A stretch of DNA of 64,000 nt. Origin: Terriglobia bacterium (GTDB taxonomy: Bacteria > Acidobacteriota > Terriglobia > Terriglobales > Acidobacteriaceae). Location: the NCBI GenBank assembly GCA_020073495.1, contig JAIQFD010000001.1, forward strand, positions 620,001 to 684,000, read 5' to 3'. Position numbers and translations under genes: made by a program. This document shows, piece after piece, positions 50,400 to 59,029 of this stretch (position 1 is its first letter; each line of letters starts with the position of its first letter). The notes under the pieces are model-generated. The model made no database searches, was not told the DNA's origin, and saw only the letters and a program-made list of their open reading frames with translations.

Positions 50400-52483
50400 G
50401 CTTCTTCTCCGAGGACCGGGTCGCCGAGCTGAAAGAGCTCTTCTTCGAGAGCGCGCAGGAGCTGTTGCAGGCGCTCAACGAGGAAGGCCTCCGCTTGGAG
50501 AAGGAGCCCGGGGACAAGGAGATCGTACGCGGTATCCGCCGCACCGTGCACACCCTGAAGGGCGACTCGGCCGCCTGCGGATACAAGGACCTCAGCGAGC
50601 TGGCCCACGAGCTGGAAGATGTGCTCACGCCCGAGATCGCGGACCGGCGCAATGGCCGCGTCGCGGAAGTGGTGCTGTCGGCCGCCGACACCTTCCACGA
50701 GATGCTCGCCGCCTACCGCGGCAACACCCAGCCGCCCGCGCCCGAGGCCCTGCGCAACCAGATCAAGACGCTCATCGAAGCGCCCCAGCAGGCCGCCGAG
50801 GTCGCCTTCGCTCCGGCCTTCGCCTGGAACGAGTACGAGCAACTGGTCATCTCCGACGCAGCCAAGAAGGGCCAGAAGATTCTCTTCGTCGCCATGGGGA
50901 TCGATCCTCAGTGCCCCATGCGCGCCGCCGCCGTGCAGCTTGTCCGCAACGTTTTGAACGAAGGCGGCAAGGTGCTGGTCATCCATCCCGAGGACAACCG
51001 CCCTGACGTCGGACTGATCGAGACTGCCGTGGCCACCCGGCACAAGGAGAGCTGGTTCGAGAAGAAGTGCCGCGTCCCCTCGATCGTGAACAAAGTTCTG
51101 GTGCGCAGATACGAGCACCCCGCCGGCGAGGAAGACGTGCTCGGCATCCTGCCCTCCGAAAAGGCAGCCGCGCCTGCGGCCAAGCTCGCCGAAGAGGAGC
51201 CGCTCGCCGAGGTTGCTCTGCCCAGCGCCGCCGAGGTCAAGGCGGCCCCGCTCCAAGCCGCCCCCGCAGGGAGTGGTTCCCCCGAGAGCCTGCTGCGCGT
51301 GGACGCCGAGCGCATCGACGCCGTGCTCAACCTCGTCGGCGAGCTGATCATCGGCAAGTCCATGCTCCACCAGGCCATCACCGAGTTCGACAAGCGCTTC
51401 GGGCGCGACCCGCTGCGCGGCCGCTTCGCCGACGCCATAGCGTTTCAGGCGCGCGTCCTCAACGATCTCCAGAAGTCGGTCATGAAGATCCGCATGGTGC
51501 CGGTCGAGCAGCTCTTCCGCCGCTTCCCTCGTCTGGTGCGCGACGTCGCCAAGGTGGCCGGAAAGGATGTCGAGCTGGTCACTGCCGGCGAAGATACCGA
51601 TCTCGACAAGAGCATCCTCGATTCCCTGGCCGAGCCTCTGGCTCACCTGGTCCGCAACGCCGTGGACCACGGCATCGAGACGCCGGCCGAGCGCGTGGCC
51701 GCCGGCAAAACGTCGCAAGGGGTCGTGCGCCTCAACGCCTATCACCAGGGCAACCAGATCGTCATCGAGATCACCGATGACGGCCGCGGCATCGACCGCG
51801 CCAGGGTGATCGCCAAGGCCATCGAGCGCCGTGTGATCACCCAGGACGAAGCCACCCGGCTCACCGACTCGGAGGCGTTGAACCTGATCTTCCACTCCGG
51901 GCTGAGCACCGCCCAGCAGGTGACCGGCATCTCCGGCCGCGGCGTTGGCATGGACGTGGTCAAGAGCGTCCTCGAACGGCTGAAGGGAACCATTTCCATC
52001 GAAACCGATCCCGGCCACGGCACCACCTTCCTGCTCAAGGTCCCTCTGACGCTGGCCATCATCAAGGCCCTGCTGTTCCGCGTCGCAGACCGCATCTACG
52101 CCGTGCCGCTCAGCTCGGTCGTCGAGATCACCCGCGCCGATGAGAGCGACCTCCATCGCGTCGAGCAGCGGGAAGTCATGCAGCTCCGTGAAGAGGTGCT
52201 CACGCTGGTCCGCCTGGGCAAGCTCGCCCGCACCACCGCGGCCCCGAAGAGCAAACTTTTCATCGTGGTCATCACATTGGCCGAGCGCAAGTTCGGGCTG
52301 GTGGTCGATCACCTGGTGGGCGAAGAGGAACTGGTCATCAAGGCGGTGGACGACTCTCTGGTCGCCACCGAGTTGGTCAGCGGTGCCTCCATCCTGGGCG
52401 ATGGAACCGTCGTCCTCATCCTCAATATTCCGGCTGTTGTCGCGCGGCTGGGCAATTCCAAGGTTTTGGAGGCCATCGCTTGA
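50396..52483 (+). CDS. cheA: Chemotaxis histidine kinase, cluster 2
   Basis: 695 residues: Hpt domain with H52 in VHTLKGDSAACGY, a P2-like ligand-binding domain (about 150-240, KILFVAMGIDPQCPMRAAAVQLV), dimerisation region from about 300 (RVDAERIDAVLNLVGELIIGKSML), HATPase (HLVRNAVDHGIE, DDGRGIDRARV, GRGVGMDVVKSVLERLKG) and CheW domain from about 540. Unlike the cluster 1 kinase it has one Hpt and no receiver, so it resembles classical CheA. Overlaps cheR and cheB. Confidence 0.95.
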   Translation: MSFFSEDRVAELKELFFESAQELLQALNEEGLRLEKEPGDKEIVRGIRRTVHTLKGDSAACGYKDLSELAHELEDVLTPEIADRRNGRVAEVVLSAADTFHEMLAAYRGNTQPPAPEALRNQIKTLIEAPQQAAEVAFAPAFAWNEYEQLVISDAAKKGQKILFVAMGIDPQCPMRAAAVQLVRNVLNEGGKVLVIHPEDNRPDVGLIETAVATRHKESWFEKKCRVPSIVNKVLVRRYEHPAGEEDVLGILPSEKAAAPAAKLAEEEPLAEVALPSAAEVKAAPLQAAPAGSGSPESLLRVDAERIDAVLNLVGELIIGKSMLHQAITEFDKRFGRDPLRGRFADAIAFQARVLNDLQKSVMKIRMVPVEQLFRRFPRLVRDVAKVAGKDVELVTAGEDTDLDKSILDSLAEPLAHLVRNAVDHGIETPAERVAAGKTSQGVVRLNAYHQGNQIVIEITDDGRGIDRARVIAKAIERRVITQDEATRLTDSEALNLIFHSGLSTAQQVTGISGRGVGMDVVKSVLERLKGTISIETDPGHGTTFLLKVPLTLAIIKALLFRVADRIYAVPLSSVVEITRADESDLHRVEQREVMQLREEVLTLVRLGKLARTTAAPKSKLFIVVITLAERKFGLVVDHLVGEEELVIKAVDDSLVATELVSGASILGDGTVVLILNIPAVVARLGNSKVLEAIA

Positions 52484-53553
52484 GCAGCCCGGTCCGCGTT
52501 CTCGTCGTCGATGATTCCGCTCTCATGCGGAAACTCATTCCCCAGATTCTGGAGCGTGACGGCTCCATCCGCGTCGTTGGAACGGCGATGGACGGCTCCT
52601 TCGTTTCCAAGAAGATCGAAGAGCTTCGCCCCGACGTCATCACCCTCGACCTTGAGATGCCCCGCATGGACGGCATGGACACCCTGCGTGAGATCATGCG
52701 CACTCACCGCCTGCCCGTCATCGTGGTGAGCGCGCACAGTACTCAGGGCGCCTCGGCGACCTTTAGAGCTCTCTCCATGGGCGCTTTCGATTTCGTGGCC
52801 AAGCCGCGCGATGCCGTCTCCGCCCACATGGGCCAGATCGGCGATGAACTGATCTCCAAGATCAAGGCCGCGGCCCAGACCAAGCTGCCCGCCCTGCAAC
52901 CCGCTGTCGTCGAGGCGGTCCGTCCGCGCAAGCCGCTGCTCAAGCACCGGGGCGCTCCTAACAAGATCGTGGCGATCGGCATCTCGACCGGCGGCCCGAA
53001 CGCTCTGCAATACGTCCTGGCGCAATTGCCCGGCGACTTCCCCGCGGCCATCGCGGTGGTGCAGCACATGCCCGAGGGCTTTACCGAGATGTTCGCCCGA
53101 CGCCTCGACGAGTGCTGCGCCATCGAAGTCAAGGAAGCCCAGTCCGGCGACATGCTTCTGGCCGGCCGCGCCCTGATCTGCCCCGGCAACCGCCACCTGA
53201 AGGTGCGCCGCATGCCCCTGGGCGACATCGTGGTGCTCTCCGATGAGCCGCGCATCAACGGACATCGGCCCTCGGTGGACGTGCTCTTCCGCTCGCTGGC
53301 GCAGGAATACGGCTCTCAAGGGATCGCCGTGATCATGACCGGCATGGGCGAGGACGGCGCCGACGCGTTGGGCGCCGTCAAGTCCAGCGGCGGGTTGACC
53401 ATCGCGCAGAGCGAGGATTCCTGCGTGGTGTACGGCATGCCCAAGGCCGCCATCGAGCGCGGCCATGCCATCCGCGTCGTTCCCCTCGACGCCTTGGCCA
53501 ACACATTACAGGCGCAGTGCGTCGCCGAGCGCGCACGCGCCGCGAAGGTTTAG
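52480..53553 (+). CDS. cheB: Chemotaxis methylesterase, cluster 2
   Basis: 357-aa CheB starting TTG at 52480, overlapping the cheA stop (TTGA). Receiver: VLVVDDSALMRKLIPQILER, phospho-Asp in ITLDLEMPRMDGMD. Methylesterase: Ser in GISTGGPNAL, His in VVQHMPEGFTEMFA and Asp in TGMGEDGADAL. It differs from the cluster 1 CheB enough that the clusters are not a recent duplication. Confidence 0.95.
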   Translation: MSSPVRVLVVDDSALMRKLIPQILERDGSIRVVGTAMDGSFVSKKIEELRPDVITLDLEMPRMDGMDTLREIMRTHRLPVIVVSAHSTQGASATFRALSMGAFDFVAKPRDAVSAHMGQIGDELISKIKAAAQTKLPALQPAVVEAVRPRKPLLKHRGAPNKIVAIGISTGGPNALQYVLAQLPGDFPAAIAVVQHMPEGFTEMFARRLDECCAIEVKEAQSGDMLLAGRALICPGNRHLKVRRMPLGDIVVLSDEPRINGHRPSVDVLFRSLAQEYGSQGIAVIMTGMGEDGADALGAVKSSGGLTIAQSEDSCVVYGMPKAAIERGHAIRVVPLDALANTLQAQCVAERARAAKV

Positions 53554-53573
53554 GGCTCGGAGGAGAAGTGGTT

Positions 53574-54017
53574 ATGGAATTCGCAGCTTTGCTCCGCAGC
53601 AGTGACCGCAAACCGGTGCGCTACCTGGTCGTGGACGACTCCGTCTTTGCTCGCAAGAACTTGGCCAAGATGATCGAATCCTTCGGCGGGCAGTTGGCAG
53701 GCGAAGCCGGCGACGGCTGCACCGCCATCACCGAGTACGACCGCACCCATCCCGACGTGGTGCTGATGGACATCACCATGCCGCAGATGGAAGGCATCGA
53801 GGCCGCCGAGCGCATCGTGCGCCAGCACCCCGACGCCCGCATCGTCATGGTCTCCTCGGTCGGCTACCAGGAAAACATCGTGACCGCCCTCCAGAAAGGC
53901 GCGCGCCACTTCGTGCAAAAGCCGGTCAAGCCCGAGGTCCTGTACGAGGTGATCCGCTACGTCCTCGGGGACAGCGCCGTCGCCATGGAGACCGCCAACG
54001 CCGGGGGGACACAGTAA
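53574..54017 (+). CDS. CheY-like response regulator, cluster 2
   Basis: 147 residues from the ATG at 53574; a GTG at 53568 is an alternative start since GGAGGA lies closer to it. Receiver: YLVVDDSVFARKNLAKMIESFG, phospho-Asp in VVLMDITMPQMEG, Thr/Ser in VMVSSVG, Lys in HFVQKPVKPE. It overlaps cheX (TAATG), which suggests CheX acts on this regulator. Confidence 0.92.
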   Translation: MEFAALLRSSDRKPVRYLVVDDSVFARKNLAKMIESFGGQLAGEAGDGCTAITEYDRTHPDVVLMDITMPQMEGIEAAERIVRQHPDARIVMVSSVGYQENIVTALQKGARHFVQKPVKPEVLYEVIRYVLGDSAVAMETANAGGTQ

Positions 54018-54517
54018 TGCGCATGGATCTGATCCAACCGTTCATCAACGCGGCCGACGCGGTGCTGGCCGAATCCCTGAACTGCGCCACCCACATGGGT
54101 GACGTGACCATGGAGGAAGAGGCCTACCGCCGCAAGGGCATCGCCGCCATCGTCGTCATCCACGGCGACATTGAGGGCCGTGTGATCTTCGACCTCGATC
54201 CCCAGACCGCCGTCAACGTGGCCGCCGCACTGGCCGGCTCGCCCGTCAGCGAGACCGAGTCGGTCGTGCGTGAGACCATCTGCGAGCTCGCCAACCTGGT
54301 GATCGGCAACGCCGTCACCACCCTCAACGATCAGGGGTTCCGCTTCAAGATCTGCCCCCCAGAGATCCACTCCGACGACTCGGGCATGAAGAACACCGAA
54401 GACACCGAGGCGCTGGTCATGAGCTTCGACACCCCCAGCGGCTGCGTGTACATGAACATCGCCATGAAGTACAACCGCCGCCGCCACCACGAGCGCGAAG
54501 CGGCGGTTTCCATGTAA
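54017..54517 (+). CDS. cheX: CheX-type CheY-P phosphatase
   Basis: 166 residues; CheX/CheC-type phosphatase with the conserved ExxN in ETICELANLVIGN. It dephosphorylates CheY and sets the response time. It ends cluster 2, followed by a strong terminator. No cheZ, cheC or cheD gene is seen. Confidence 0.9.
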   Translation: MRMDLIQPFINAADAVLAESLNCATHMGDVTMEEEAYRRKGIAAIVVIHGDIEGRVIFDLDPQTAVNVAAALAGSPVSETESVVRETICELANLVIGNAVTTLNDQGFRFKICPPEIHSDDSGMKNTEDTEALVMSFDTPSGCVYMNIAMKYNRRRHHEREAAVSM

Positions 54518-54546
54518 TCGCCAGGCTTTGGCGGAGCGGCTGTATG

Positions 54547-54564
54547 GGCGGGCCTCGGCCCGCC
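54547..54564 (+). terminator. Rho-independent terminator of chemosensory cluster 2
   Basis: GGCGGGCC-TC-GGCCCGCC followed by TCATTTTTTT, directly downstream of cheX. Confidence 0.82.
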
Positions 54565-54590
54565 TCATTTTTTTCTGCAACAAGAAGAAT

Positions 54591-54610
54591 GGCACGGCCG
54601 TAGCCGTGCC
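54591..54610 (-). terminator. Hairpin after the beta-propeller gene
   Basis: GGCACGGC and GCCGTGCC form a stem 18 bp past the minus-strand lipoprotein stop. The U tract is poor. Confidence 0.45.
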
Positions 54611-54627
54611 GCCCGGAAGAGACCGGC

Positions 54628-55896
54628 TCAGTGCCCGACGACGAAGGCCGGGTTCATATACTTGCAGACTGGTGGCGCTGGCGGCGCGGGGTCCTGGCAG
54701 TTGGGGTCGGTTTTCGGCGCCAGCAACGCTGTCACGACGGTGTCCTGGTCGGTGCGGATGATGGAGATGTTTTGTGAACCCGAGTTCGCCACGTACACCC
54801 GCGTCCCGTCCCCCGACGCGCCCACCGAGATCGGCGCCGTGCCCACGGAGATGCTTTTGGTGATCGTGTTGCTCAACGAACTGATCACGCACACGTTGTT
54901 GGTCGCCGAATTCGCGACGTAGGCCCGCGAGCCGTCCGGCAGCGCCGCCACCTGCTGCGGTGACGAGCCGTTGCACGGCGCCGCGCTTACGTCGATTCCC
55001 GGCCCCGGCGTTAGCAGCGATGGCAATGTCGGCAACGGCTGGTCGGCGCGCATGATGCTCACCGTATCGCTCGCCGTGTTCGCGGCGTACACGCGCTTGA
55101 GACCGGGGTCGTAGGCGAGGAAGCTCGGCGACGCCCCCAGGGCAATGGTCTCCAACGGGGTGGCGTCGTTGGTGGTGCCAATCACCGTCACGTCGTTGCT
55201 CCCGCTGTTGGCCACGAACACGAACTGGCCGTCGGTGCTGGCCACAGCCCACACCGGCGCGGTACCCACAGGCAAAGCCGGATTGAGCACGCTCCCGTCC
55301 GCTGTTTGGATGATTGTGACTGTGTTGTCCCCCTGGTTCACGACGTAGAGTTTCTGGCCGTTCGGCGTTTCTGCCAGCGCCACCGGGTTCGAACCCACGA
55401 CGATCTCGTTGGTCAGGATGTTCTGCGCCGCGCTGATCTGCGCCACCCGGCCCGGGACGGGACCGGATTCCGCCACGTACATGCGGTCGGCCAGCGTGCT
55501 GTGCGCGAATACCGGTTGCGCGCCCACGGGCAGCGTGATCGTCGTAGGCGCGACGGACACGTTCCCCGGCACGAGCATCGTCACCGTGTCGTCCGCCTTG
55601 TTCACGATGTAAGCACGGGAGCCGCCCGGAATGAGCCCCACGTGCACGGGGTTGTGTCCTGCGTACTGGACGGACGCGGCCGTGTCGCCGGAGACGTCGA
55701 TGGTCGTCAGCCCGCCCAGGCCGCCGGGTACTGGCAAGTTGTTGTTGCTGAGGACGATTGCCCCCGACAGCCTGCCTGGATCCGCTCCGGGGTTCGGGAT
55801 CGCGATCACGATCGGGCGGAACGCTTCGTTGCAGGCGACCCAGAAGATGACCGAGAAAATGATGACTGTGATTCCGGCCTTCGCGGCTGAACTCAT
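54628..55896 (-). CDS. YVTN-type beta-propeller lipoprotein
   Basis: A 422-aa protein with a lipoprotein signal (MSSAAKAGITVIIFSVIFWVAC; lipobox WVAC) and repeated YVTN/NHL-like beta-propeller blades (RAYIVNKADDTVTMLVPG, KLYVVNQGDNTVTIIQ, FVFVANSGSNDVTVIGT, RVYAANTASDTVSIM, RAYVANSATNNVCVISS, RVYVANSGSQNISIIRT). It is probably anchored to a membrane in the periplasm. The transposon-like insert begins about 100 bp upstream of its start, so its promoter may have been altered. Confidence 0.87.
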   Translation of the reverse strand: MSSAAKAGITVIIFSVIFWVACNEAFRPIVIAIPNPGADPGRLSGAIVLSNNNLPVPGGLGGLTTIDVSGDTAASVQYAGHNPVHVGLIPGGSRAYIVNKADDTVTMLVPGNVSVAPTTITLPVGAQPVFAHSTLADRMYVAESGPVPGRVAQISAAQNILTNEIVVGSNPVALAETPNGQKLYVVNQGDNTVTIIQTADGSVLNPALPVGTAPVWAVASTDGQFVFVANSGSNDVTVIGTTNDATPLETIALGASPSFLAYDPGLKRVYAANTASDTVSIMRADQPLPTLPSLLTPGPGIDVSAAPCNGSSPQQVAALPDGSRAYVANSATNNVCVISSLSNTITKSISVGTAPISVGASGDGTRVYVANSGSQNISIIRTDQDTVVTALLAPKTDPNCQDPAPPAPPVCKYMNPAFVVGH

Positions 55897-55990
55897 CCAT
55901 ACTCCTGCCTGCCTTGGTTACGGTCAGGCGTCTGTGATTAAGAACAAACAGGTCATTCTACGGGAACTGATAGGGCCGCGCTAGCCGTGG

Positions 55991-55998
55991 AGAACGCT
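55991..55998. repeat. Left target-site duplication AGAACGCT
   Basis: Matches GGAACGCT at 60924-60931 in 7 of 8 positions; both copies abut the inverted repeats directly. Confidence 0.6.
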
Positions 55999-56027
55999 GG
56001 TAGTGGGTCAGTTTCGTTTTCCACAGG
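55999..56027. repeat. Left terminal inverted repeat
   Basis: GGTAGTGGGTCAGTTT (55999-56014), then CGTTT, then TCCACAGG (56020-56027). Paired with 60895-60923. Confidence 0.75.
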
Positions 56028-56039
56028 TGGGGGTGTAAA

Positions 56040-56987
56040 GTGAAGCCCCCGAAGCCGCCTTCCACACAGCCCAAACCGAGACGGCTTCCCGCGAGGAAAG
56101 CCGTGACAATCATCGCCGGGTTCAAATGCTATGAAGGAATCGTGCTGTGTGCAGACACGCTAGAGACAGTTTCAAACCTATCAAAGCGCAATGTGCCAAA
56201 GCTGCGGTTTGAACCATCTGGCATTCCACACAAAGGCGATAGTTTGGCGGTGGCACTCTGTGGAGCCTCAGATACTGGACCATTTATTGATAAGGTGGTT
56301 GAAACCGCGTGGGAAGATGCACAGATCACGACTTCGCTTGATGAGGCGTGTGAGGAAATAGAAAAGAGCATCAAGCGCACCTATCGCGAGTTTGGGCAGA
56401 TTTATCAACCTGGATTCTGTCCGACCGCCGATCTGATTTATGGCGTCAAGATGCATGGCGCGTGCCGTCTCTTTAGCGCCAATGGCCCTCTCGTTAACGA
56501 AAAGGGTACTTATGACTCTGCGGGTGCCGGATATTACATGGCCGACTTCTTGGCAAAGAGAATGTACGGTCACCACTTAACCATTCATCAATGCGTGATT
56601 CTTGCTGCTTATATTCTGTTTCAAGCAAAAGAGCATGTGGACGGGTGCGGAGGCGACAGCAACATTGCTGTTCTACGCGACGATGGGGTCAGTGGATGGG
56701 TCGATTATCGCCGTGTCAATGCAATAACTGAACTGCTAGGGTACGCAGATCAGAGCACAGCAGAACTCTTGCTGACGGCTGCGAACATGGAATTGGATAG
56801 CGTGGAGTTTCAGAAAGACGGGAAGGAGAAAATAGAGTTCCTCGACGCCATCCGTATTGGCCAAAAGGAGCAACTAGAGCAACACAAGCCAACTTTCAGC
56901 AAATCTTTGGGTGGGCGCAAACGAGAGAAAACTGATTTCCTCGGTCTGCCACTGCCGCCAGACGAAGTCGAACCAGAAAACCAGTAA
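56040..56987 (+). CDS. Proteasome-like Ntn hydrolase
   Basis: 315 residues from a GTG at 56040. A stretch TIIAGFKCYEGIVLCADTLET matches the N-terminal beta strand pair of proteasome beta subunits/HslV, with T23 as the candidate nucleophile; later parts (SAGAGYYMADFL, CGGDSNIAVLRDDG) also fit the fold. A second GTG at 56103 with AGGA 5 nt upstream gives M-T-I-I-A-G, so Met removal would expose the Thr directly, as in HslV. The C-terminal 60 residues are charged and extended. No ATPase partner is in the insert. Its start lies 12 bp inside the left inverted repeat. Confidence 0.72.
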   Translation: MKPPKPPSTQPKPRRLPARKAVTIIAGFKCYEGIVLCADTLETVSNLSKRNVPKLRFEPSGIPHKGDSLAVALCGASDTGPFIDKVVETAWEDAQITTSLDEACEEIEKSIKRTYREFGQIYQPGFCPTADLIYGVKMHGACRLFSANGPLVNEKGTYDSAGAGYYMADFLAKRMYGHHLTIHQCVILAAYILFQAKEHVDGCGGDSNIAVLRDDGVSGWVDYRRVNAITELLGYADQSTAELLLTAANMELDSVEFQKDGKEKIEFLDAIRIGQKEQLEQHKPTFSKSLGGRKREKTDFLGLPLPPDEVEPENQ

Positions 56988-56990
56988 CGA

Positions 56991-57881
56991 CTAAGCGTGT
57001 TCCTTCAAGGCTTTCAGGGTCAGACTCCGCTCGATCTGCGAAACGGAAACGGTCGGCTTTGGCAGCAGAGCACACAGTTCCTCGATGCTCCACACATGGT
57101 CTGAAATTCCAGCCGCCATCGCGGGAGTGATTCTCAACGACTGATGGACGCGGACGAAGTTGTAATACATGTAGTGCAGGGCGACCGAGTGGCGGTGATT
57201 GTCCACCTTCTTTGAGAAACCATTGGTCAGCCGCGTGAATCTCCGCATGGACATACGCATGGTTAAATTCTGCCGCTCCACATAGGACGTGCTGACATGG
57301 GCAGGATCAGGATTCCCGGTCACAACTTTCATGTCGCAGCCGATGCACTTAGCGGGAGAGTAGCGGCGGGCCTCCTCATCGGAGGGAGCGCCATAGATTT
57401 TGTGAAGCATGGCGTAGTCGCAATCCAGTCCAAAGGCTCCCTCGACCGTATCCAAGTAAGCGCGGTGCGCGTCGGTAGTGATCTGCACGCGGCCCCGGAT
57501 GCGGTTGGCGCAGTCAGTCATAAAGTCCAAAGCCCAACCCGCATCACGTCCGCCAACTAGCCAACTCACACACACCTTCGTGTCGGCATCAATCGCAGTC
57601 CAGGTCCAAACATCTCCCCACCCTTCGGCCTTCTGCTCTGGCGTGGCATTCTTCTTCTTGCAGCCAACGAAGCACCAAATCTCATCGCACTGCAAACGGC
57701 GCACACGAAGATTGCGGACGGTTCGGTTGTGGTAATCGGCGCAGGCGCAGCCAATGTCAGATAGGAGTTTTACGACGGTATTTTTGGCGGCTCCGGTCAT
57801 GCGGACCGTGGCACGGATTGAGCAGCCTTCGATAAGGCAACTGACCACCCTGGCGCGGGTTTCGGAGTCCAAGCAATTCAT
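56991..57881 (-). CDS. IS1-type DDE transposase
   Basis: 296 residues: N-terminal HTH (about 18-42, EGCSIRATVRMTGAAKNTVVKLLSDIG), a Cys-containing segment and a DDE core with D66 in CDEIWCFVG, D137 in TTDAHRAYL and E202 in VERQNLTMRM. RQNLTMRMSMRRFTRLTNGFSKK is a typical IS1/IS1-like stretch. No inverted repeat directly flanks the gene; the nearest convincing pair is that of the whole 4.9-kb insert. It faces the Ntn hydrolase gene with 3 bp between stops. Confidence 0.87.
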   Translation of the reverse strand: MNCLDSETRARVVSCLIEGCSIRATVRMTGAAKNTVVKLLSDIGCACADYHNRTVRNLRVRRLQCDEIWCFVGCKKKNATPEQKAEGWGDVWTWTAIDADTKVCVSWLVGGRDAGWALDFMTDCANRIRGRVQITTDAHRAYLDTVEGAFGLDCDYAMLHKIYGAPSDEEARRYSPAKCIGCDMKVVTGNPDPAHVSTSYVERQNLTMRMSMRRFTRLTNGFSKKVDNHRHSVALHYMYYNFVRVHQSLRITPAMAAGISDHVWSIEELCALLPKPTVSVSQIERSLTLKALKEHA

Positions 57882-58040
57882 ACTGACTCTTATACCATAG
57901 CCGCTTTAGCATGTCAAGTGGTATGTTGTGGCATGAGCTTGTACTGTTGGCGCACCAGCTCCCAAAGCGGTCGTTCGCATCTCCAGCCAAAGCGAACGGC
58001 TAGAACGATTGCAATTTCAAAACCAAAAGCGAGAACTGCC

Positions 58041-58364
58041 ATGACAAATGACCGTTCATCCTGGGAAGAAGCAACTCGACTTTTCAGCAAATGGAAGCAG
58101 GAGTCTTGCAGTGTGCGACTCTTAGCAGATGGACCGCCGCTATCGCTTGTGTTGACCGGGCGCGTTACTGGGTTTGACGATCCATTTCTGACCATCGAGG
58201 GTGATGGGTTTACTTGTATCGCTGATCTCGACGGAGCGACCTTTGAAGATGAACACAAGCTCCCCGCCTTCCCCGTTTGCGTCAAAGTGACTGTTCGAGG
58301 GGAAGCGCGCATGGTACGAGAGTCATTCAAAGAGGTTTGTTTTATGATCTGTGAACTACCTTGA
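58041..58364 (+). CDS. Small unknown protein
   Basis: 107 residues from the ATG at 58041 (MTNDRSSWEEATRLFSKWKQESCSVRLLADG). Central part is beta-rich (LSLVLTGRVTGFDDPFLTIEGDGFTCIADLDGATFEDE), like a small barrel. No family is recognised. It lies upstream of a good plus-strand terminator. Confidence 0.68.
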   Translation: MTNDRSSWEEATRLFSKWKQESCSVRLLADGPPLSLVLTGRVTGFDDPFLTIEGDGFTCIADLDGATFEDEHKLPAFPVCVKVTVRGEARMVRESFKEVCFMICELP

Positions 58365-58394
58365 TTCCTGCGGTTTTGACGCGCCACAACGGTC

Positions 58395-58428
58395 ACCTGT
58401 AATATTCAGATTACAGGTCAGCGCTGAC
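58395..58428. promoter_or_regulatory. Two adjoining palindromes
   Basis: ACCTGTAAT-N6-ATTACAGGT (58395-58418) overlaps GTCAGCGCTGAC (58417-58428). Both are perfect. They lie between the 107-aa gene and its terminator and could be operators or RNA structures. Confidence 0.4.
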
Positions 58429-58446
58429 CTCGAATTTTCATAGAAG

Positions 58447-58466
58447 CCCCGCCTTTGGCAGCGGGG
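58447..58466 (+). terminator. Terminator after the 107-aa gene
   Basis: CCCCGC...GCGGGG followed by TTTCTTATTT. Nearly the same sequence occurs in reverse orientation at 59716-59733. Confidence 0.72.
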
Positions 58467-58478
58467 TTTCTTATTTGC

Positions 58479-58709
58479 CTAACCAGCAGCGGTTCGCCTG
58501 TATCGGTGACTAAATGGGCATGCTGGGTTGCCACTTCGGTGCTCGAAGTGGGCTCCGTTCTTGATTCCAGTCGGCCCCTCGCCCGCTTTATGTGCATCAA
58601 CCAATTCACCACATTTCGGACAATGGAACTCATTTCCTAATGCGGGGTTGAGTTGCCTAAGAGCCAACGCTACCTTGACGCTGATAACGCATTTTGTGAG
58701 TCGGGGCAT
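58479..58709 (-). CDS. Possible small zinc-binding protein, CoiA N-terminus-like
   Basis: 76 residues from the ATG at 58709. HCPKCGELVDAHKAGEG and AHFEHRSGNPACPFSH give a Cys-X2-Cys followed by His-X2-His and Cys/His, reminiscent of the N-terminal zinc part of CoiA-like proteins. The pattern is too ordered for a chance antisense frame, but the gene is short and the similarity is a personal reading. Confidence 0.42.
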   Translation of the reverse strand: MPRLTKCVISVKVALALRQLNPALGNEFHCPKCGELVDAHKAGEGPTGIKNGAHFEHRSGNPACPFSHRYRRTAAG

Positions 58710-58747
58710 CGGGGGCAATTATCTCCCCAAATCCTGAGCCGTACTAG

Positions 58748-58912
58748 TGTTTCTTCCACGGGGAGGAAGCCAGATTCACATTTTGCATTTTGCCGAAGTG
58801 GAAAGGCATCGGAGTTATCCAAGACGGCCCAGATGCACCGATGGATGTGGAGCAGACGGCCGAGTTTATCGTCAAGCGCATGGCGATGATGGTCAGACAA
58901 GTGGAACTGTAG
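58748..58912 (+). pseudogene. Possible remnant of a coding region
   Basis: The plus frame ending in TAG at 58910 reads CFFHGEEARFTFCILPKWKG then IGVIQDGPDAPMDVEQTAEF and IVKRMAMMVRQVEL, which looks protein-like, but a stop lies just before it and no convincing start exists except TTG at 58790. It may be the end of a decayed gene. Confidence 0.35.
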
Positions 58913-59029
58913 TTGCCGCCTTTCGGATTCCCCTCAATTAAATCACGCACGTCAACTCGGACCCGCGTTATCATTTCCGTCTGAAACAAAAAGTTCAGGC
59001 GACGGCTTAGTTGAAAGGCGGGATTAGCC

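Noticed and set aside
56991-57960. An ordinary IS1 element limited to the transposase gene
   Set aside because: I find no inverted repeats close to the gene; the only convincing pair bounds the whole 4.9-kb region.
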